Assembly (NCBI GenBank): GCA_964577055.1
Contig: CAZNWC010000002.1
Span: 62,001-126,000 of the forward strand
Direction of reading: 5' to 3'
DNA length: 64,000 nucleotides
Origin: PNNG01 sp964577055
Lineage (GTDB): Bacteria; Bacteroidota; Bacteroidia; UBA7662
Shown piece after piece: positions 45,497 to 54,400 of the stretch. The notes under the pieces were generated by a model. It ran no database searches, was not told the DNA's origin, and saw nothing but the letters and a program-made list of their open reading frames with translations. The position numbers were made by a program, and so were the translations under genes. Numbering within the stretch: the stretch's first letter is position 1; each line of letters opens with the position of its first letter.

Positions 45497-45717
45497 GAAG
45501 CCTCCAAGCTTAGCGAATATTCTAGTGTATTGCTGTCGTCGGGAATGGCTTCTCCGCGAGATTTAAGTTCGTCTATGTAAAGTGAAATGGCTTCTTTGGC
45601 CATGGAAATGGCTTCTTCAATGTCTTCGCCGTACGTTATGCAACCTGGTAGGGCAGGAACCAAAACGGTGTACCCACCTTCCTCTTCTTTGCTCAGGTGA
45701 AGTTTATAGGTATACAT
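45493..45717 (-). CDS. hicB: HicB-family antitoxin
   Basis: The 74-residue protein has the partial RNase H-like HicB fold: YKLHLSKEEEGGYTVLVPALPGCITYGEDIEEAISMAKEAI is split here as strand, loop and helix blocks typical of the family. It should bind HicA and block its active site. No DNA-binding helix-turn-helix or ribbon-helix-helix is attached, so autoregulation would need other means. An imperfect inverted repeat, ATAATT and AATTAT (45716-45735), overlaps its start and could be an operator. Confidence 0.9.
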   Translation of the reverse strand: MYTYKLHLSKEEEGGYTVLVPALPGCITYGEDIEEAISMAKEAISLYIDELKSRGEAIPDDSNTLEYSLSLEAS

Positions 45718-45793
45718 AATTGTAAATTGAATTATAAAAATACCGAATTACAGCCTAATGCGCAAAATGCGTTGAATACTTTTTCAGTTTGTT

Positions 45794-46366
45794 TCACAAC
45801 TGAAAAGCCCGCAACTCAGCGTATAGCGTTTCGGTAGGAAGTCCCATCACATTGGTGTAGCTGCCTTCGATTCCTTCGATGCCCACAAATCCCAGCCACT
45901 CTTGGATGCCATAAGCGCCGGCCTTGTCGAAAGGTTGGTAATGGCTGATGTAAAAGTGAATTTCCTCGTCGGTCAGGTGGTTAAAGTGTACTTTGGTCAA
46001 AGCACTGAAACTGTGGGTTTGGTCGGCCGTGCGCAAACAAACACCGGTATACACTTCCTGGATTTTGCCCGATTGCTGTCGGAGCATGCGGAAAGCCTCA
46101 TCGGCATCTACAGGCTTGCCCAATACTTCGCCTTCCAAAACTACCACGGTATCGGCGGTGAGCAACAACTCATCACCTGCCAACTTGTAAGCAGCTGCTT
46201 TTTTGCAGGCCAAGTACTCGGCAATGCGCTCGGTTGCCAAATCGGGGGGATAAGTTTCGTCGACCTGTTGTAGGCGGATTTCGAACTCCAACTGCATTTG
46301 TTTGAGCAACTCTTGTCGGCGGGGCGATCCCGAAGCCAAAATCAAGCGATATGGCAGCTGTATCAT
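45794..46366 (-). CDS. Maf-family nucleotide pyrophosphatase
   Basis: The 190-residue protein has the Maf signature ILASGSPRRQELL near residues 9-21, then ERIAEYLACKKA and LTADTVVVLEGEVLGKP. Maf enzymes hydrolyse non-canonical or canonical nucleoside triphosphates such as dTTP, UTP or modified forms, and were first noted for septum inhibition when overproduced. The gene is one base from the UbiA-like gene, in the same operon as the KdsC-like phosphatase. Exact substrate group (YhdE-like or YceF-like) is not clear. Confidence 0.93.
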   Translation of the reverse strand: MIQLPYRLILASGSPRRQELLKQMQLEFEIRLQQVDETYPPDLATERIAEYLACKKAAAYKLAGDELLLTADTVVVLEGEVLGKPVDADEAFRMLRQQSGKIQEVYTGVCLRTADQTHSFSALTKVHFNHLTDEEIHFYISHYQPFDKAGAYGIQEWLGFVGIEGIEGSYTNVMGLPTETLYAELRAFQL

Positions 46367-46367
46367 A

Positions 46368-47291
46368 TTAGAAATAAATGAGTTGGAGGTAGAACCAGGC
46401 CATTGAACCTATGCCGCCCAGCAACAACCACTTGAGACTGCGACTGGCTTTGGCAAATTGAGCCGCTTCTTTGCTTTGGATCAATTGCACCAATGCCCAC
46501 GCAGCAGGCAGAATGGTAGCGAGGAGCATATAGCCCATATTGTACCAGGCATGCTGTATGATTTGCTGATAGGCGATGAGCAATAATCCTATCAAAACCA
46601 CCAACATCAAAATAACACTCAGTTTGCGGATAGCTGTGGCACCATAAACAACAGCAAAAGTGTGGTAACCAGCTGCAGTGTCGCCATGCATGTCTTGGGC
46701 TGTTTTGGCCAGTTCGCGCACCAGGTTGGTAAGGTAGGCAAAGACGGCATACACCAAACTGGCATACAAAAGAAAACGTGCTGAAGCCGCCGCCTCGCGG
46801 TAAAGTACGCTCATTGCAATGTATTCGTAAACCAATGGCACAAAAAGCAGCAAGCCCAACAAAGCCGAAATGACCAAGTTGCCTACTAGCGGCACACCTT
46901 TCCAGCTTTCGGCATATTTCCACAGCACAAAGGTGGTGATGATGTGAATGATGGCCAAATTGAGGAGTCCGGCGCGGAATCCCACCCAAGCACCCAAGGC
47001 AATACCCGCTACACTGAGAATACCATACCACTGCAAAGTATTTGAAGGGTTTTCCAAAGGTATCCGACCGTTGTGGTGATCAGCTTCTTGGTCGTAATAG
47101 TCGTTGATCAGGTAACCGCCTGCGCCTATTAGCATGCAGGATAAGCTGAGGAGGGCCATATCGACATGGTTGAGCAGCAAATTCAAACCATAAGAACCAA
47201 AAATGGGGGCCATCATGAAGTACCGCACGCTCAATAACAGAAAGGCCATGAGCAGCAGATTAGGCCAACGTAAACGTTTAAATATGTCCAT
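46368..47291 (-). CDS. UbiA-family prenyltransferase
   Basis: The 307-residue protein is a polytopic membrane enzyme with about eight helices. The two Asp-rich magnesium-binding motifs are NDYYDQEADHHNGR (first, near residue 65) and a weaker second one around AKTAQDMHGDTAAGYHT. Databases often call this branch geranylgeranylglycerol-phosphate geranylgeranyltransferase, but in Bacteroidota the real acceptor is not settled; menaquinone or another prenyl lipid is possible. The frame opens at 47324, while MDIFKRLRWPNLLL is the likely start. Confidence 0.87.
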   Translation of the reverse strand: MDIFKRLRWPNLLLMAFLLLSVRYFMMAPIFGSYGLNLLLNHVDMALLSLSCMLIGAGGYLINDYYDQEADHHNGRIPLENPSNTLQWYGILSVAGIALGAWVGFRAGLLNLAIIHIITTFVLWKYAESWKGVPLVGNLVISALLGLLLFVPLVYEYIAMSVLYREAAASARFLLYASLVYAVFAYLTNLVRELAKTAQDMHGDTAAGYHTFAVVYGATAIRKLSVILMLVVLIGLLLIAYQQIIQHAWYNMGYMLLATILPAAWALVQLIQSKEAAQFAKASRSLKWLLLGGIGSMAWFYLQLIYF

Positions 47292-47293
47292 GA

Positions 47294-47815
47294 TCAACTG
47301 CTTACAGCATCCGACACAAACCAAAGTCCCTTGGCAAGCAGTATTTCACGCAGCAAATGGCGCACACAACCTTTGCCACCATCTATAGGTACGACATAAT
47401 GCGCCATGGCCTTGATTTCGGGTGCACTGTCGGCGGGACAAGCGGCAATACCTACCGTTTTCATGCAGTGGTAATCGGGCAAGTCGTCGCCCATGTACAG
47501 CACTTCATTCGCGTTTATGTTGTTCTGGGCTAAAAGTATTTGGAGTACTTCAAGTTTATTATCTATACCAAGATGCACTTCTTTCAATCCCAATCGATGC
47601 AAGCGGGTGGTTACCCCGGACGATTTTCCGCCAGAAATTACCCAAACCGGAAAACCGACTTTTGCTGCATGGTTCAATGCAAAACCGTCTTTGGTGTTCA
47701 TGATGCGGTTTTCTTCGCCTTGGGCGGTAACTACAATCGAGCCATCGGTTAAAACCCCATCGACGTCGAGAACTACCGCTTTGAGCCGGCTGAATTTTGC
47801 TTTGATTGATGCCAT
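47294..47815 (-). CDS. kdsC: KdsC-type HAD phosphatase
   Basis: The 173-residue protein is a C0-type HAD phosphatase. The catalytic block is VVLDVDGVLTDG, the second motif VWVISGGKSSGVTTRL, and the last YMGDDLPDYHCM. It should remove the phosphate from 3-deoxy-D-manno-octulosonate 8-phosphate to make KDO for lipopolysaccharide. It is 173 residues long, as expected for KdsC. It shares an operon with the UbiA-like and Maf genes and complements rfaD in core-sugar supply. Confidence 0.85.
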   Translation of the reverse strand: MASIKAKFSRLKAVVLDVDGVLTDGSIVVTAQGEENRIMNTKDGFALNHAAKVGFPVWVISGGKSSGVTTRLHRLGLKEVHLGIDNKLEVLQILLAQNNINANEVLYMGDDLPDYHCMKTVGIAACPADSAPEIKAMAHYVVPIDGGKGCVRHLLREILLAKGLWFVSDAVSS

Positions 47816-47824
47816 AGCTGCAAA

Positions 47825-49099
47825 TTAACGCAAAACGTACTGAACAGTGTGCTTTACCCGCTGCTCAAGCAAAACCGTTTTGCCTGAAATTAGGCCTTTC
47901 TCCAACTTATCACTTTGGTGACGAAGCGTCCATAAGGTGAGACCACCTTCGGTTTGAACATCAAGATGGGGCTGGATGGCCTCGAGGAACGGATTGATTT
48001 TGAAAGGATCGTCGTCTACACAAATGCGGAAACTGATGGCCGAATTCTGGCTCAAATGCGCCTTGATGCCCAATTTGTATAGCTCACCGAAAATAAGACT
48101 CAGGCTTTCTTCCGCTACAAAGCTGAAATCGCGCGAGGAAAAGCTGATGAGCATTTGGTTTTTCTTGACGATGATGCAGGCAGGGAACTTGCGTTGCTCA
48201 TCGATTTGCCGGATGACTGTTCCGGCTTGCTCGGGCTGTAAAAACGATCGCACATACAAACGAATGCCTTTGTTTTGCAGCGGCTTGATGGTTTTGGGGT
48301 GAATCACAGAGGCACCGTAGTAAGTCATTTCCACGGCTTCTTCATACGAAAGCTCGTCAATTTTTTCAGCAAACGGGAAAAGCTTTGGGTCAGCATTGAG
48401 TACACCAGGTACATCTTTCCATATGGTTACGTCGGCAGCACCAAGGCAATAGGCGAAAATAGATGCCGTGAAATCACTCCCTTCCCGGCCCAGGGTTGTG
48501 GTGTTGCCACTTACCGCATCTCTTCCGATAAAACCTTGAACCAAATTGATGCCGTCTTTGAGTTTGCCCTGAGTGGCCAAATGGCTGATGTTGGATTGGG
48601 TTTGCTTCCACTGAATACGGGCATCGCGGTAGGTATCGTTGGTCACCACAAATTCGCGGGCATCGAGCCAGCGGTTTTGGGTGCCAATGGCATTCAAATA
48701 GCCACTGATAATGTGCGTTGATACCAATTCGCCAAAAGCCACAATTTGATCGTATTGCAGGTTGTAATTGGTGTCAGAGGGCTTTTTTACCAGCTCTCTT
48801 AGTTGATCGAAAAAAACATCGGTGCTTTTGATGAGCTCAAATTGCTGTTGGCGGGTGATTTCAAGTCCACGTACCAGCTCTTGGTGGTAAAAACGAAGTT
48901 CTTCGATGTGCTCAATGCATTCGGGAAGTTGTTGCGTAAACCAGCTTTGGATCACCAATTCCAATTTATTGGTGGTTTTGCCCATGGCCGAAACCACCAC
49001 CAAAATCGATTCATCGGGAAAAAGAGCCAAAATGCGGCTCAGGTTCATGACCCCGGCTGCATCCTTCACCGAGGCGCCACCAAACTTGAATACTTTCAC
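47825..49099 (-). CDS. aspartate kinase (monofunctional)
   Basis: Aspartate kinase starts the lysine, threonine, methionine and diaminopimelate branch. The 424-residue protein has KFGGASVKD at the start and the kinase blocks LVVVSAMGKTTNKL and TTLGREGSDFTAS. A second part carries the ACT-type regulatory folds. There is no homoserine dehydrogenase domain. The start codon is GTG at 49099 (GTGAAAGTATTC), with a T-rich box just upstream. Sensitivity to lysine or threonine cannot be read. Confidence 0.94.
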   Translation of the reverse strand: MKVFKFGGASVKDAAGVMNLSRILALFPDESILVVVSAMGKTTNKLELVIQSWFTQQLPECIEHIEELRFYHQELVRGLEITRQQQFELIKSTDVFFDQLRELVKKPSDTNYNLQYDQIVAFGELVSTHIISGYLNAIGTQNRWLDAREFVVTNDTYRDARIQWKQTQSNISHLATQGKLKDGINLVQGFIGRDAVSGNTTTLGREGSDFTASIFAYCLGAADVTIWKDVPGVLNADPKLFPFAEKIDELSYEEAVEMTYYGASVIHPKTIKPLQNKGIRLYVRSFLQPEQAGTVIRQIDEQRKFPACIIVKKNQMLISFSSRDFSFVAEESLSLIFGELYKLGIKAHLSQNSAISFRICVDDDPFKINPFLEAIQPHLDVQTEGGLTLWTLRHQSDKLEKGLISGKTVLLEQRVKHTVQYVLR

Positions 49100-49129
49100 T
49101 GCCGTTGTTTTGGCCGCAAAATAACGCTT

Positions 49130-49615
49130 TTAGCCCCGAAAATCCTGAAGCTGCTGAAAAGTTAACTTGCAGTTGATCCAGGTTGGGTCGAGTTCGGCAC
49201 CTAAGGCACGGTAAAAACCGATGGCCGGTTCATTCCAATCGAGCACCTGCCATTCCAACCGCTGGGCTTTGCGGTCACGCGCTAAACCCATGAGCGCATG
49301 CAAAAGCGCTTTGCCAATGCCCAAGGCACGGTAGGGCTCATTGACCATCAAATCGTCGAGGAAAATGCATTTGCCTTTCCAGGTAGAGTATTTGGTATAA
49401 AACAAGGCCATGCCCACTACACCCGCATCGGGCAACTCAGCCACAAGGCATTCGAAAGCCGGATTTGGACCGAATCCATCCTCTGTTAACTGCAACAAAG
49501 TGCAGGTATGTTCTTCAGGAGCTTTTTCGTAAGTGGCCAACTCGTGGATGAGGGCATGCACAGCCGGCATATCTGCTGGTGTGGACCAGCGGATGTTAAA
49601 CGATTGTTTGGCCAT
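49130..49615 (-). CDS. GNAT-family N-acetyltransferase (diamine/spermidine acetyltransferase-like)
   Basis: The 161-residue protein has the GNAT acetyl-CoA fold. The pyrophosphate-binding loop is YRALGIGKALLHAL, with conserved LDDLMVNEPYRALGIG around residues 87-103. EWQVLDWNEPAIGFYRALGAE is the typical last motif. The body resembles the SAT/SSAT (polyamine acetyltransferase) subgroup, including the early ATYEKAPE segment. The substrate could be a polyamine or a thialysine. It overlaps the CoA-transferase stop/start by one base. Confidence 0.87.
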   Translation of the reverse strand: MAKQSFNIRWSTPADMPAVHALIHELATYEKAPEEHTCTLLQLTEDGFGPNPAFECLVAELPDAGVVGMALFYTKYSTWKGKCIFLDDLMVNEPYRALGIGKALLHALMGLARDRKAQRLEWQVLDWNEPAIGFYRALGAELDPTWINCKLTFQQLQDFRG

Positions 49616-50268
49616 TACAACACCATTTCAGGCACTTCGCCTTCTACGACCAAGCGCCCTGCGGTTTTGGCCACAATTTCTTCAACTGAAATGCCAGGGG
49701 CGCGTTCTTTGAGTACAAAACCGCGTTCATCGATTTCGAAATAACCCAGCTCTGTCACCACTTTTTTGACGCACTTTAAACCAGTGATCGGCAAGGTACA
49801 TGCGGGCAGTAATTTCGACTCGCCTGCTTTATTGACATGTTGCATGGCCACAATGATGTTTTGCGCACTGGCCACCAAATCCATGGCACCACCCATGCCT
49901 TTGACCATTTTGCCTGGAATTTTCCAGTTGGCTATGTCACCGGTTTCGCTTACCTCCATGGCTCCCAAAACCGTTAAATCGACCTTTCCAGCGCGAATCA
50001 TCCCAAAACTCATGGCCGAATCAAAAAAGGAAGAACCCGCTACAGTGGTAATGGTCTGCTTTCCGGCATTGATCAAGTCGGGGTCTTCTTCGCCCTCGAT
50101 GGGGAAGGGCCCCATGCCCAACAAACCGTTTTCTGACTGCAATACGACTTCTACGCCTTCGGGTATATAATTGGCCACAAGGGTAGGAATGCCAATGCCC
50201 AAGTTGACATAATATCCGTCTTGCAATTCACGCGCAATGCGTTTGGCGATGCCATGTTTGTCGAGCAT
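49615..50268 (-). CDS. scoB: 3-oxoacid CoA-transferase subunit B
   Basis: The subunit carries the catalytic Glu that forms the CoA thioester. The motif is LQSENGLLGMGPFP near residues 45-60 of this 217-residue protein, followed by GGAMDLVASAQNIIVAMQH. With subunit A it transfers CoA from succinyl-CoA to acetoacetate or similar acids, in ketone-body and branched-chain use. Subunit A is not adjacent: a MerR regulator is upstream and a GNAT gene downstream. So the two halves must be encoded apart in this genome. Confidence 0.94.
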   Translation of the reverse strand: MLDKHGIAKRIARELQDGYYVNLGIGIPTLVANYIPEGVEVVLQSENGLLGMGPFPIEGEEDPDLINAGKQTITTVAGSSFFDSAMSFGMIRAGKVDLTVLGAMEVSETGDIANWKIPGKMVKGMGGAMDLVASAQNIIVAMQHVNKAGESKLLPACTLPITGLKCVKKVVTELGYFEIDERGFVLKERAPGISVEEIVAKTAGRLVVEGEVPEMVL

Positions 50269-50322
50269 AAGATGATTTTGAAGCTACGAAATTGCGGAAT
50301 TTACGCTGGAATTGAAAGTGAA

Positions 50323-50694
50323 TTAGCCTTCTTGTTCACCCGGCGATGTGTCACTTGCATGCAATTCGGCTTTCAACTCTGTGAGGAATGTCCTGATTTT
50401 CAAAAGACTCTCACGCACCGCCAGTTGTTTGTCGACTACCGGGGCTTTTGCTTTCAACATTTCTCTGGCGCCCTTGAGGGTATAACCGCGCTCCTTTACC
50501 AAGTGATAGATGGTGCGCAGCTGCTCAATGTTGGCAGGCGTGTACATGCGGTTGCCTTTGCGGTTCTTTTTTGGCTGCAGCTGCTCAAACTCGGTTTCCC
50601 AAAAGCGAATGAGCGATTGGCTTACCCCCAGCATTTCGGCTACCTCGCCTATGCTGTAGTACGATTTTTCAATGGGTTTAGACTTGTAAGGCAT
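50323..50694 (-). CDS. MerR-family transcriptional regulator
   Basis: The 123-residue protein has an N-terminal MerR-type winged helix-turn-helix: YYSIGEVAEMLGVSQSLIRFWETEFEQLQP, then NRMYTPANIEQLRTIYHLVKERGYTLKGAREML. The C-terminal half is a short coiled helix with no Cys-rich metal site. That suits the small regulators that pair with M23 peptidase genes in Bacteroidota; here the M23 gene is upstream by one base, so they are probably co-transcribed. The target promoters and ligand are unknown. Confidence 0.92.
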   Translation of the reverse strand: MPYKSKPIEKSYYSIGEVAEMLGVSQSLIRFWETEFEQLQPKKNRKGNRMYTPANIEQLRTIYHLVKERGYTLKGAREMLKAKAPVVDKQLAVRESLLKIRTFLTELKAELHASDTSPGEQEG

Positions 50695-50695
50695 A

Positions 50696-51661
50696 TCAGT
50701 CGAAAGCTTGGTTGAGTTGCGATGCGTTTTGGATCATGCGGTCGTATTGCTCGGGTGTGATGTCATTGTAGAAAAAGTTCACCGGATTCACCTTAATACC
50801 GTCTTTTATGACTTCGTAGTGCAGGTGGGGGGCAGTAGACTTGCCGGTATTGCCCACATAGCCAATCACTTCACCGCGTTTTACCTTTTGGCCTTCACGC
50901 ACGTTGAAACGCGACATATGGGCATACAAGGTTTTGTAGCCATAGCCATGATCAATGACAACGCAATTGCCATAACCGCGGTCCATGCGCATGATTTCCG
51001 ACACCCGACCATCGCCTGTAGCATAAATTTCGGTCCGCATGGGTGCAGTAAAATCGATGCCCTCGTGGAATTTGATGGTTTTGTAAATAGGGTCGATGCG
51101 GTATCCAAAACCTGAACCGATGCGATTCAAGTCTTTGTTTTTCATGGGTTGAATGGCCGGAATGGCGGCAACCAAGGCCGATTTAGCCTTTACCATGCTC
51201 ACCACTTCATCGTAACTTTTGCTTTGTATGTACAGCTGTTTGGCCAGTTTGTCGACCCTGCTGCTGCTTTCTACCAATAGTTTTCCGTTGCTGAATTCTT
51301 GCAGTTCCTTGTAGTTTTTATTGATACCTGCCTGCCGACTACTTTCGGGAATTGGTTCGGCTTCAAACACTACGCGGTAAATATTGTCATCGCGGTTTTG
51401 CAGCTCACCCAACGCACTTTCGAGCAGCTCTATTTTTTCGTTGAGCAATTCGTATTGCAATTCCATCCCTGCAATTTCGCGCTTGAGTTGCTTTTCTTTA
51501 GGTGAATCCAAATAGGTATAGGCAAAGGCAATGATAATGGTGGCAAAGACGGTTGTAGCCGATAAAAAGCCAAAAATCCGCACAATGCGTTGCCTCCACG
51601 ACAATTCAATCTTCTCGTATTTCAGTTTGGCCGCATTATAGTAATACTTAACCCTCGCCAT
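50696..51661 (-). CDS. M23-family zinc metallopeptidase (LytM domain)
   Basis: The 321-residue protein should cut peptidoglycan cross-links or act as a hydrolase regulator in the periplasm. It has a short cytoplasmic start, one transmembrane helix at about residues 27-49, a coiled coil at about 55-90, then the LytM domain near 190-300. Zinc ligands are visible in FHEGIDFTAP and TAPHLHYEV, with HMSRFNV between. All catalytic residues are present. It is followed by the MerR gene and is divergent from alaS. Confidence 0.94.
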   Translation of the reverse strand: MARVKYYYNAAKLKYEKIELSWRQRIVRIFGFLSATTVFATIIIAFAYTYLDSPKEKQLKREIAGMELQYELLNEKIELLESALGELQNRDDNIYRVVFEAEPIPESSRQAGINKNYKELQEFSNGKLLVESSSRVDKLAKQLYIQSKSYDEVVSMVKAKSALVAAIPAIQPMKNKDLNRIGSGFGYRIDPIYKTIKFHEGIDFTAPMRTEIYATGDGRVSEIMRMDRGYGNCVVIDHGYGYKTLYAHMSRFNVREGQKVKRGEVIGYVGNTGKSTAPHLHYEVIKDGIKVNPVNFFYNDITPEQYDRMIQNASQLNQAFD

Positions 51662-51769
51662 GCTGTTGTTTTTCTGTGTATTTTAGCGCCGCTGAAATTA
51701 CAACAGCTTTAGGGCCTTTGCAAATTTAGTTTCAGTACAAAAAGCTATTAATCGGAAGTTCAGCCATTT

Positions 51770-54397
51770 ATGACAGCCACAGAGATCCGGCAACAATTCC
51801 TTAACTTCTTCAAGGAGCGCGGACATCACATCGAAAACCCTGCGCCCATCGTGGTGAAGGGCGATCCAACCCTCATGTTTACCAATGCCGGCATGAATCA
51901 GTTCAAGGAGCTGTTTCTGGGCAATCAACCGGTGAAATATCCACGCGTGGCCGATACGCAACACTGTTTGCGGGTATCGGGCAAGCACAACGACCTTGAA
52001 GATGTGGGGCACGATACCTATCACCACACCCTATTTGAGATGTTGGGCAATTGGAGTTTTGGCGATTATTTCAAAAAGGAAGCCATCGACTGGGCTTGGG
52101 AATTGTTGACCGAAACCTTTGGGTTAGACAAAGACCGTCTTTATGTGACCGTTTTTGAGGGCGATGCCAAAGAAGGCTTGGGATTCGATGAAGATGCCAA
52201 GCGCGAATGGCTCAAATGGGTACCGGCAGAGCGCATCCTCAATGGCAATAAAAAAGACAATTTCTGGGAAATGGGCGACCAGGGTCCCTGTGGTCCCTGC
52301 TCCGAAATCCATGTGGATTTGCGTACAGCTGAAGAGCGTGCCGCAGTTTCGGGTGCCACGCTGGTGAACAACGACCATCCGCAGGTAATTGAAATCTGGA
52401 ACCTGGTGTTCATGGAATTCAACCGCAAAGCCGATGGTTCGCTTGAAAAGCTACCCGCGCAGCATGTAGATACGGGCATGGGCTTCGAGCGCTTGTGTCG
52501 GGCCATTGCCGCCAAAAGCAGCAATTACGATACCGACGTATTTCAACCATTGATCCAGCAGTTGGAGCGCATGAGTGGGCATGCGTATGGCCAACACCAC
52601 GATGCCGATGTGGCTTTTAGGGTAATTGCCGACCACATTCGTGCCATCAGCTTTGTAATTGCCGACGGCCAATTGCCGTCGAACAACAAAGCCGGATATG
52701 TATGTCGCCGTATTTTGCGCCGCGCCATTCGCTACGGCTATACTTTCTTAGGATTTGAAGAGCCTTTCCTGTACCGCTTGGTTCCGGTTTTGTCGGAGCA
52801 AATGGGCGCCGTATTCACCCAATTGCCTGCACAGCTAGATTTTGTACAGCGTATCATTCGCGAAGAAGAAGTGGCCTTTTTGCGCACCTTGACCAATGGC
52901 TTGCGTCGCTTGGCGCAGGTGCAACAAGAATTGCAGGCGAGCGACAAAAAGCAAATTGATGGTGAAACGGCCTTTGAGTTGTTCGACACCTATGGTTTTC
53001 CGATCGACCTTACTGCTTTGATTGCCCGTGAAAATGGTTTTAGCATCGACGAAGAGGGCTTCAAGGCCGAAATGGAGCAGCAAAAGAGCCGCTCGCGTGA
53101 GGCAGCCAAAGTAGATGCCGGCGACTGGATGTTGGTAAGCGAGGAGCAAGAACCCGTGCAATTTGTGGGTTATGATCAGCTTGAAGCCGAAACCCGCATT
53201 CAGCGTTACCGCTCGGTAAAGGCTAAAAACAAGGAAGTATTTCAATTGGTACTTGCCGAGACGCCTTTTTATGCCGAAAGTGGCGGACAGGTAGGCGATA
53301 CCGGTTATTTACAAGGCAGCGATGGACAAAAAATCGCGGTGCTAAATACCTACAAGGAAAACAACTTGCATGTGCACGAAGTAGACCGTTTACCCGCTCA
53401 ACTTGATGATACATTCGTTGCATTGGTCAATCACCACAAGCGCGAAGCCACAGCTGCCAACCACAGTGCCACGCATTTGTTGCATGCTGCCTTGCGTCAA
53501 GTGCTTGGCACGCATGTGGAGCAGAAGGGTAGTTTGGTGAATGCGGATTATTTGCGTTTTGACTTCTCGCATTTTGCCAAAATGACCGACGAAGAGCTGC
53601 AGCAGGTAGAGAAAATTGTGAATGAGCGGGTATTGCAAGCCATTCGTTTAGACGAAAGACGTGGAGTTCCCATTGCGCAAGCAAAAGAACTTGGGGCTAT
53701 GGCCTTGTTTGGTGAAAAATATGGCGACTTCGTTCGTGTCATCACCTTTGACCCATCGTACAGCGTAGAGTTATGTGGTGGCACCCACGTGCCCAATACG
53801 GCGCATATTGGTCTGTTTAAAATTACAAGCGAATCGAGCATAGCTACCGGAGTACGGCGTATTGAAGCTATCACGGGTGAGCGTGCCTTGGCATGGGTAA
53901 ATACCCAGTTGGAGCAGTTGCAACAACTGCGTGAGTTATTGAAAAATCCTAAGGATTTGGTAACTCAAGCCGAAAAGTTACTTGAAGAAACCGCTTCGTT
54001 GCGCAAGGAATTAGAGCAGCTTGAAAACCAGCAATTGCATGGCTTGCAACAAGAATTGAGCGCCCAATTTGTAACTGAAAGAGGTGCACAGTTGTTGAAG
54101 GCCAGGGTGCACGTCCGCTCCGCCGATGCCCTTAAAAAACTGGCTAACGATCTCCGCCGTCAGGCTGACAATAGCCTGGTGGTTTTGGGGGCCGTGGTAG
54201 CCGACAAGCCCCAGTTGGTGGTAGCCATCGGTGATGTCTTGGTGCAAAGCGCAGGCCTGAATGCCGGCAACATTGTACGCGAAGCGGCCAAAAAGATGCA
54301 GGGCGGGGGAGGTGGTCAGCCATTTTTAGCAACGGCAGGCGGATCAAATGCTGCAGGATTGAACGATGCCATGGAAGCGGTGTTAAGCTATTTATAA
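51770..54397 (+). CDS. alaS: alanyl-tRNA synthetase
   Basis: The enzyme charges tRNA-Ala and clears mischarged Ser/Gly with its editing domain. The 875-residue protein has the class II core (MFTNAGMNQFKELFLG, GDQGPCGPCSEIH), the editing zinc site in NHSATHLLHAAL and CGGTHVPNT, and the C-terminal DHHA1 domain with GGGGGQPFLATAGG. The ATG is 108 bases from the divergent M23 gene. gatB follows after three bases, probably on the same transcript. Confidence 0.98.
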   Translation: MTATEIRQQFLNFFKERGHHIENPAPIVVKGDPTLMFTNAGMNQFKELFLGNQPVKYPRVADTQHCLRVSGKHNDLEDVGHDTYHHTLFEMLGNWSFGDYFKKEAIDWAWELLTETFGLDKDRLYVTVFEGDAKEGLGFDEDAKREWLKWVPAERILNGNKKDNFWEMGDQGPCGPCSEIHVDLRTAEERAAVSGATLVNNDHPQVIEIWNLVFMEFNRKADGSLEKLPAQHVDTGMGFERLCRAIAAKSSNYDTDVFQPLIQQLERMSGHAYGQHHDADVAFRVIADHIRAISFVIADGQLPSNNKAGYVCRRILRRAIRYGYTFLGFEEPFLYRLVPVLSEQMGAVFTQLPAQLDFVQRIIREEEVAFLRTLTNGLRRLAQVQQELQASDKKQIDGETAFELFDTYGFPIDLTALIARENGFSIDEEGFKAEMEQQKSRSREAAKVDAGDWMLVSEEQEPVQFVGYDQLEAETRIQRYRSVKAKNKEVFQLVLAETPFYAESGGQVGDTGYLQGSDGQKIAVLNTYKENNLHVHEVDRLPAQLDDTFVALVNHHKREATAANHSATHLLHAALRQVLGTHVEQKGSLVNADYLRFDFSHFAKMTDEELQQVEKIVNERVLQAIRLDERRGVPIAQAKELGAMALFGEKYGDFVRVITFDPSYSVELCGGTHVPNTAHIGLFKITSESSIATGVRRIEAITGERALAWVNTQLEQLQQLRELLKNPKDLVTQAEKLLEETASLRKELEQLENQQLHGLQQELSAQFVTERGAQLLKARVHVRSADALKKLANDLRRQADNSLVVLGAVVADKPQLVVAIGDVLVQSAGLNAGNIVREAAKKMQGGGGGQPFLATAGGSNAAGLNDAMEAVLSYL

Positions 54398-54400
54398 AAG

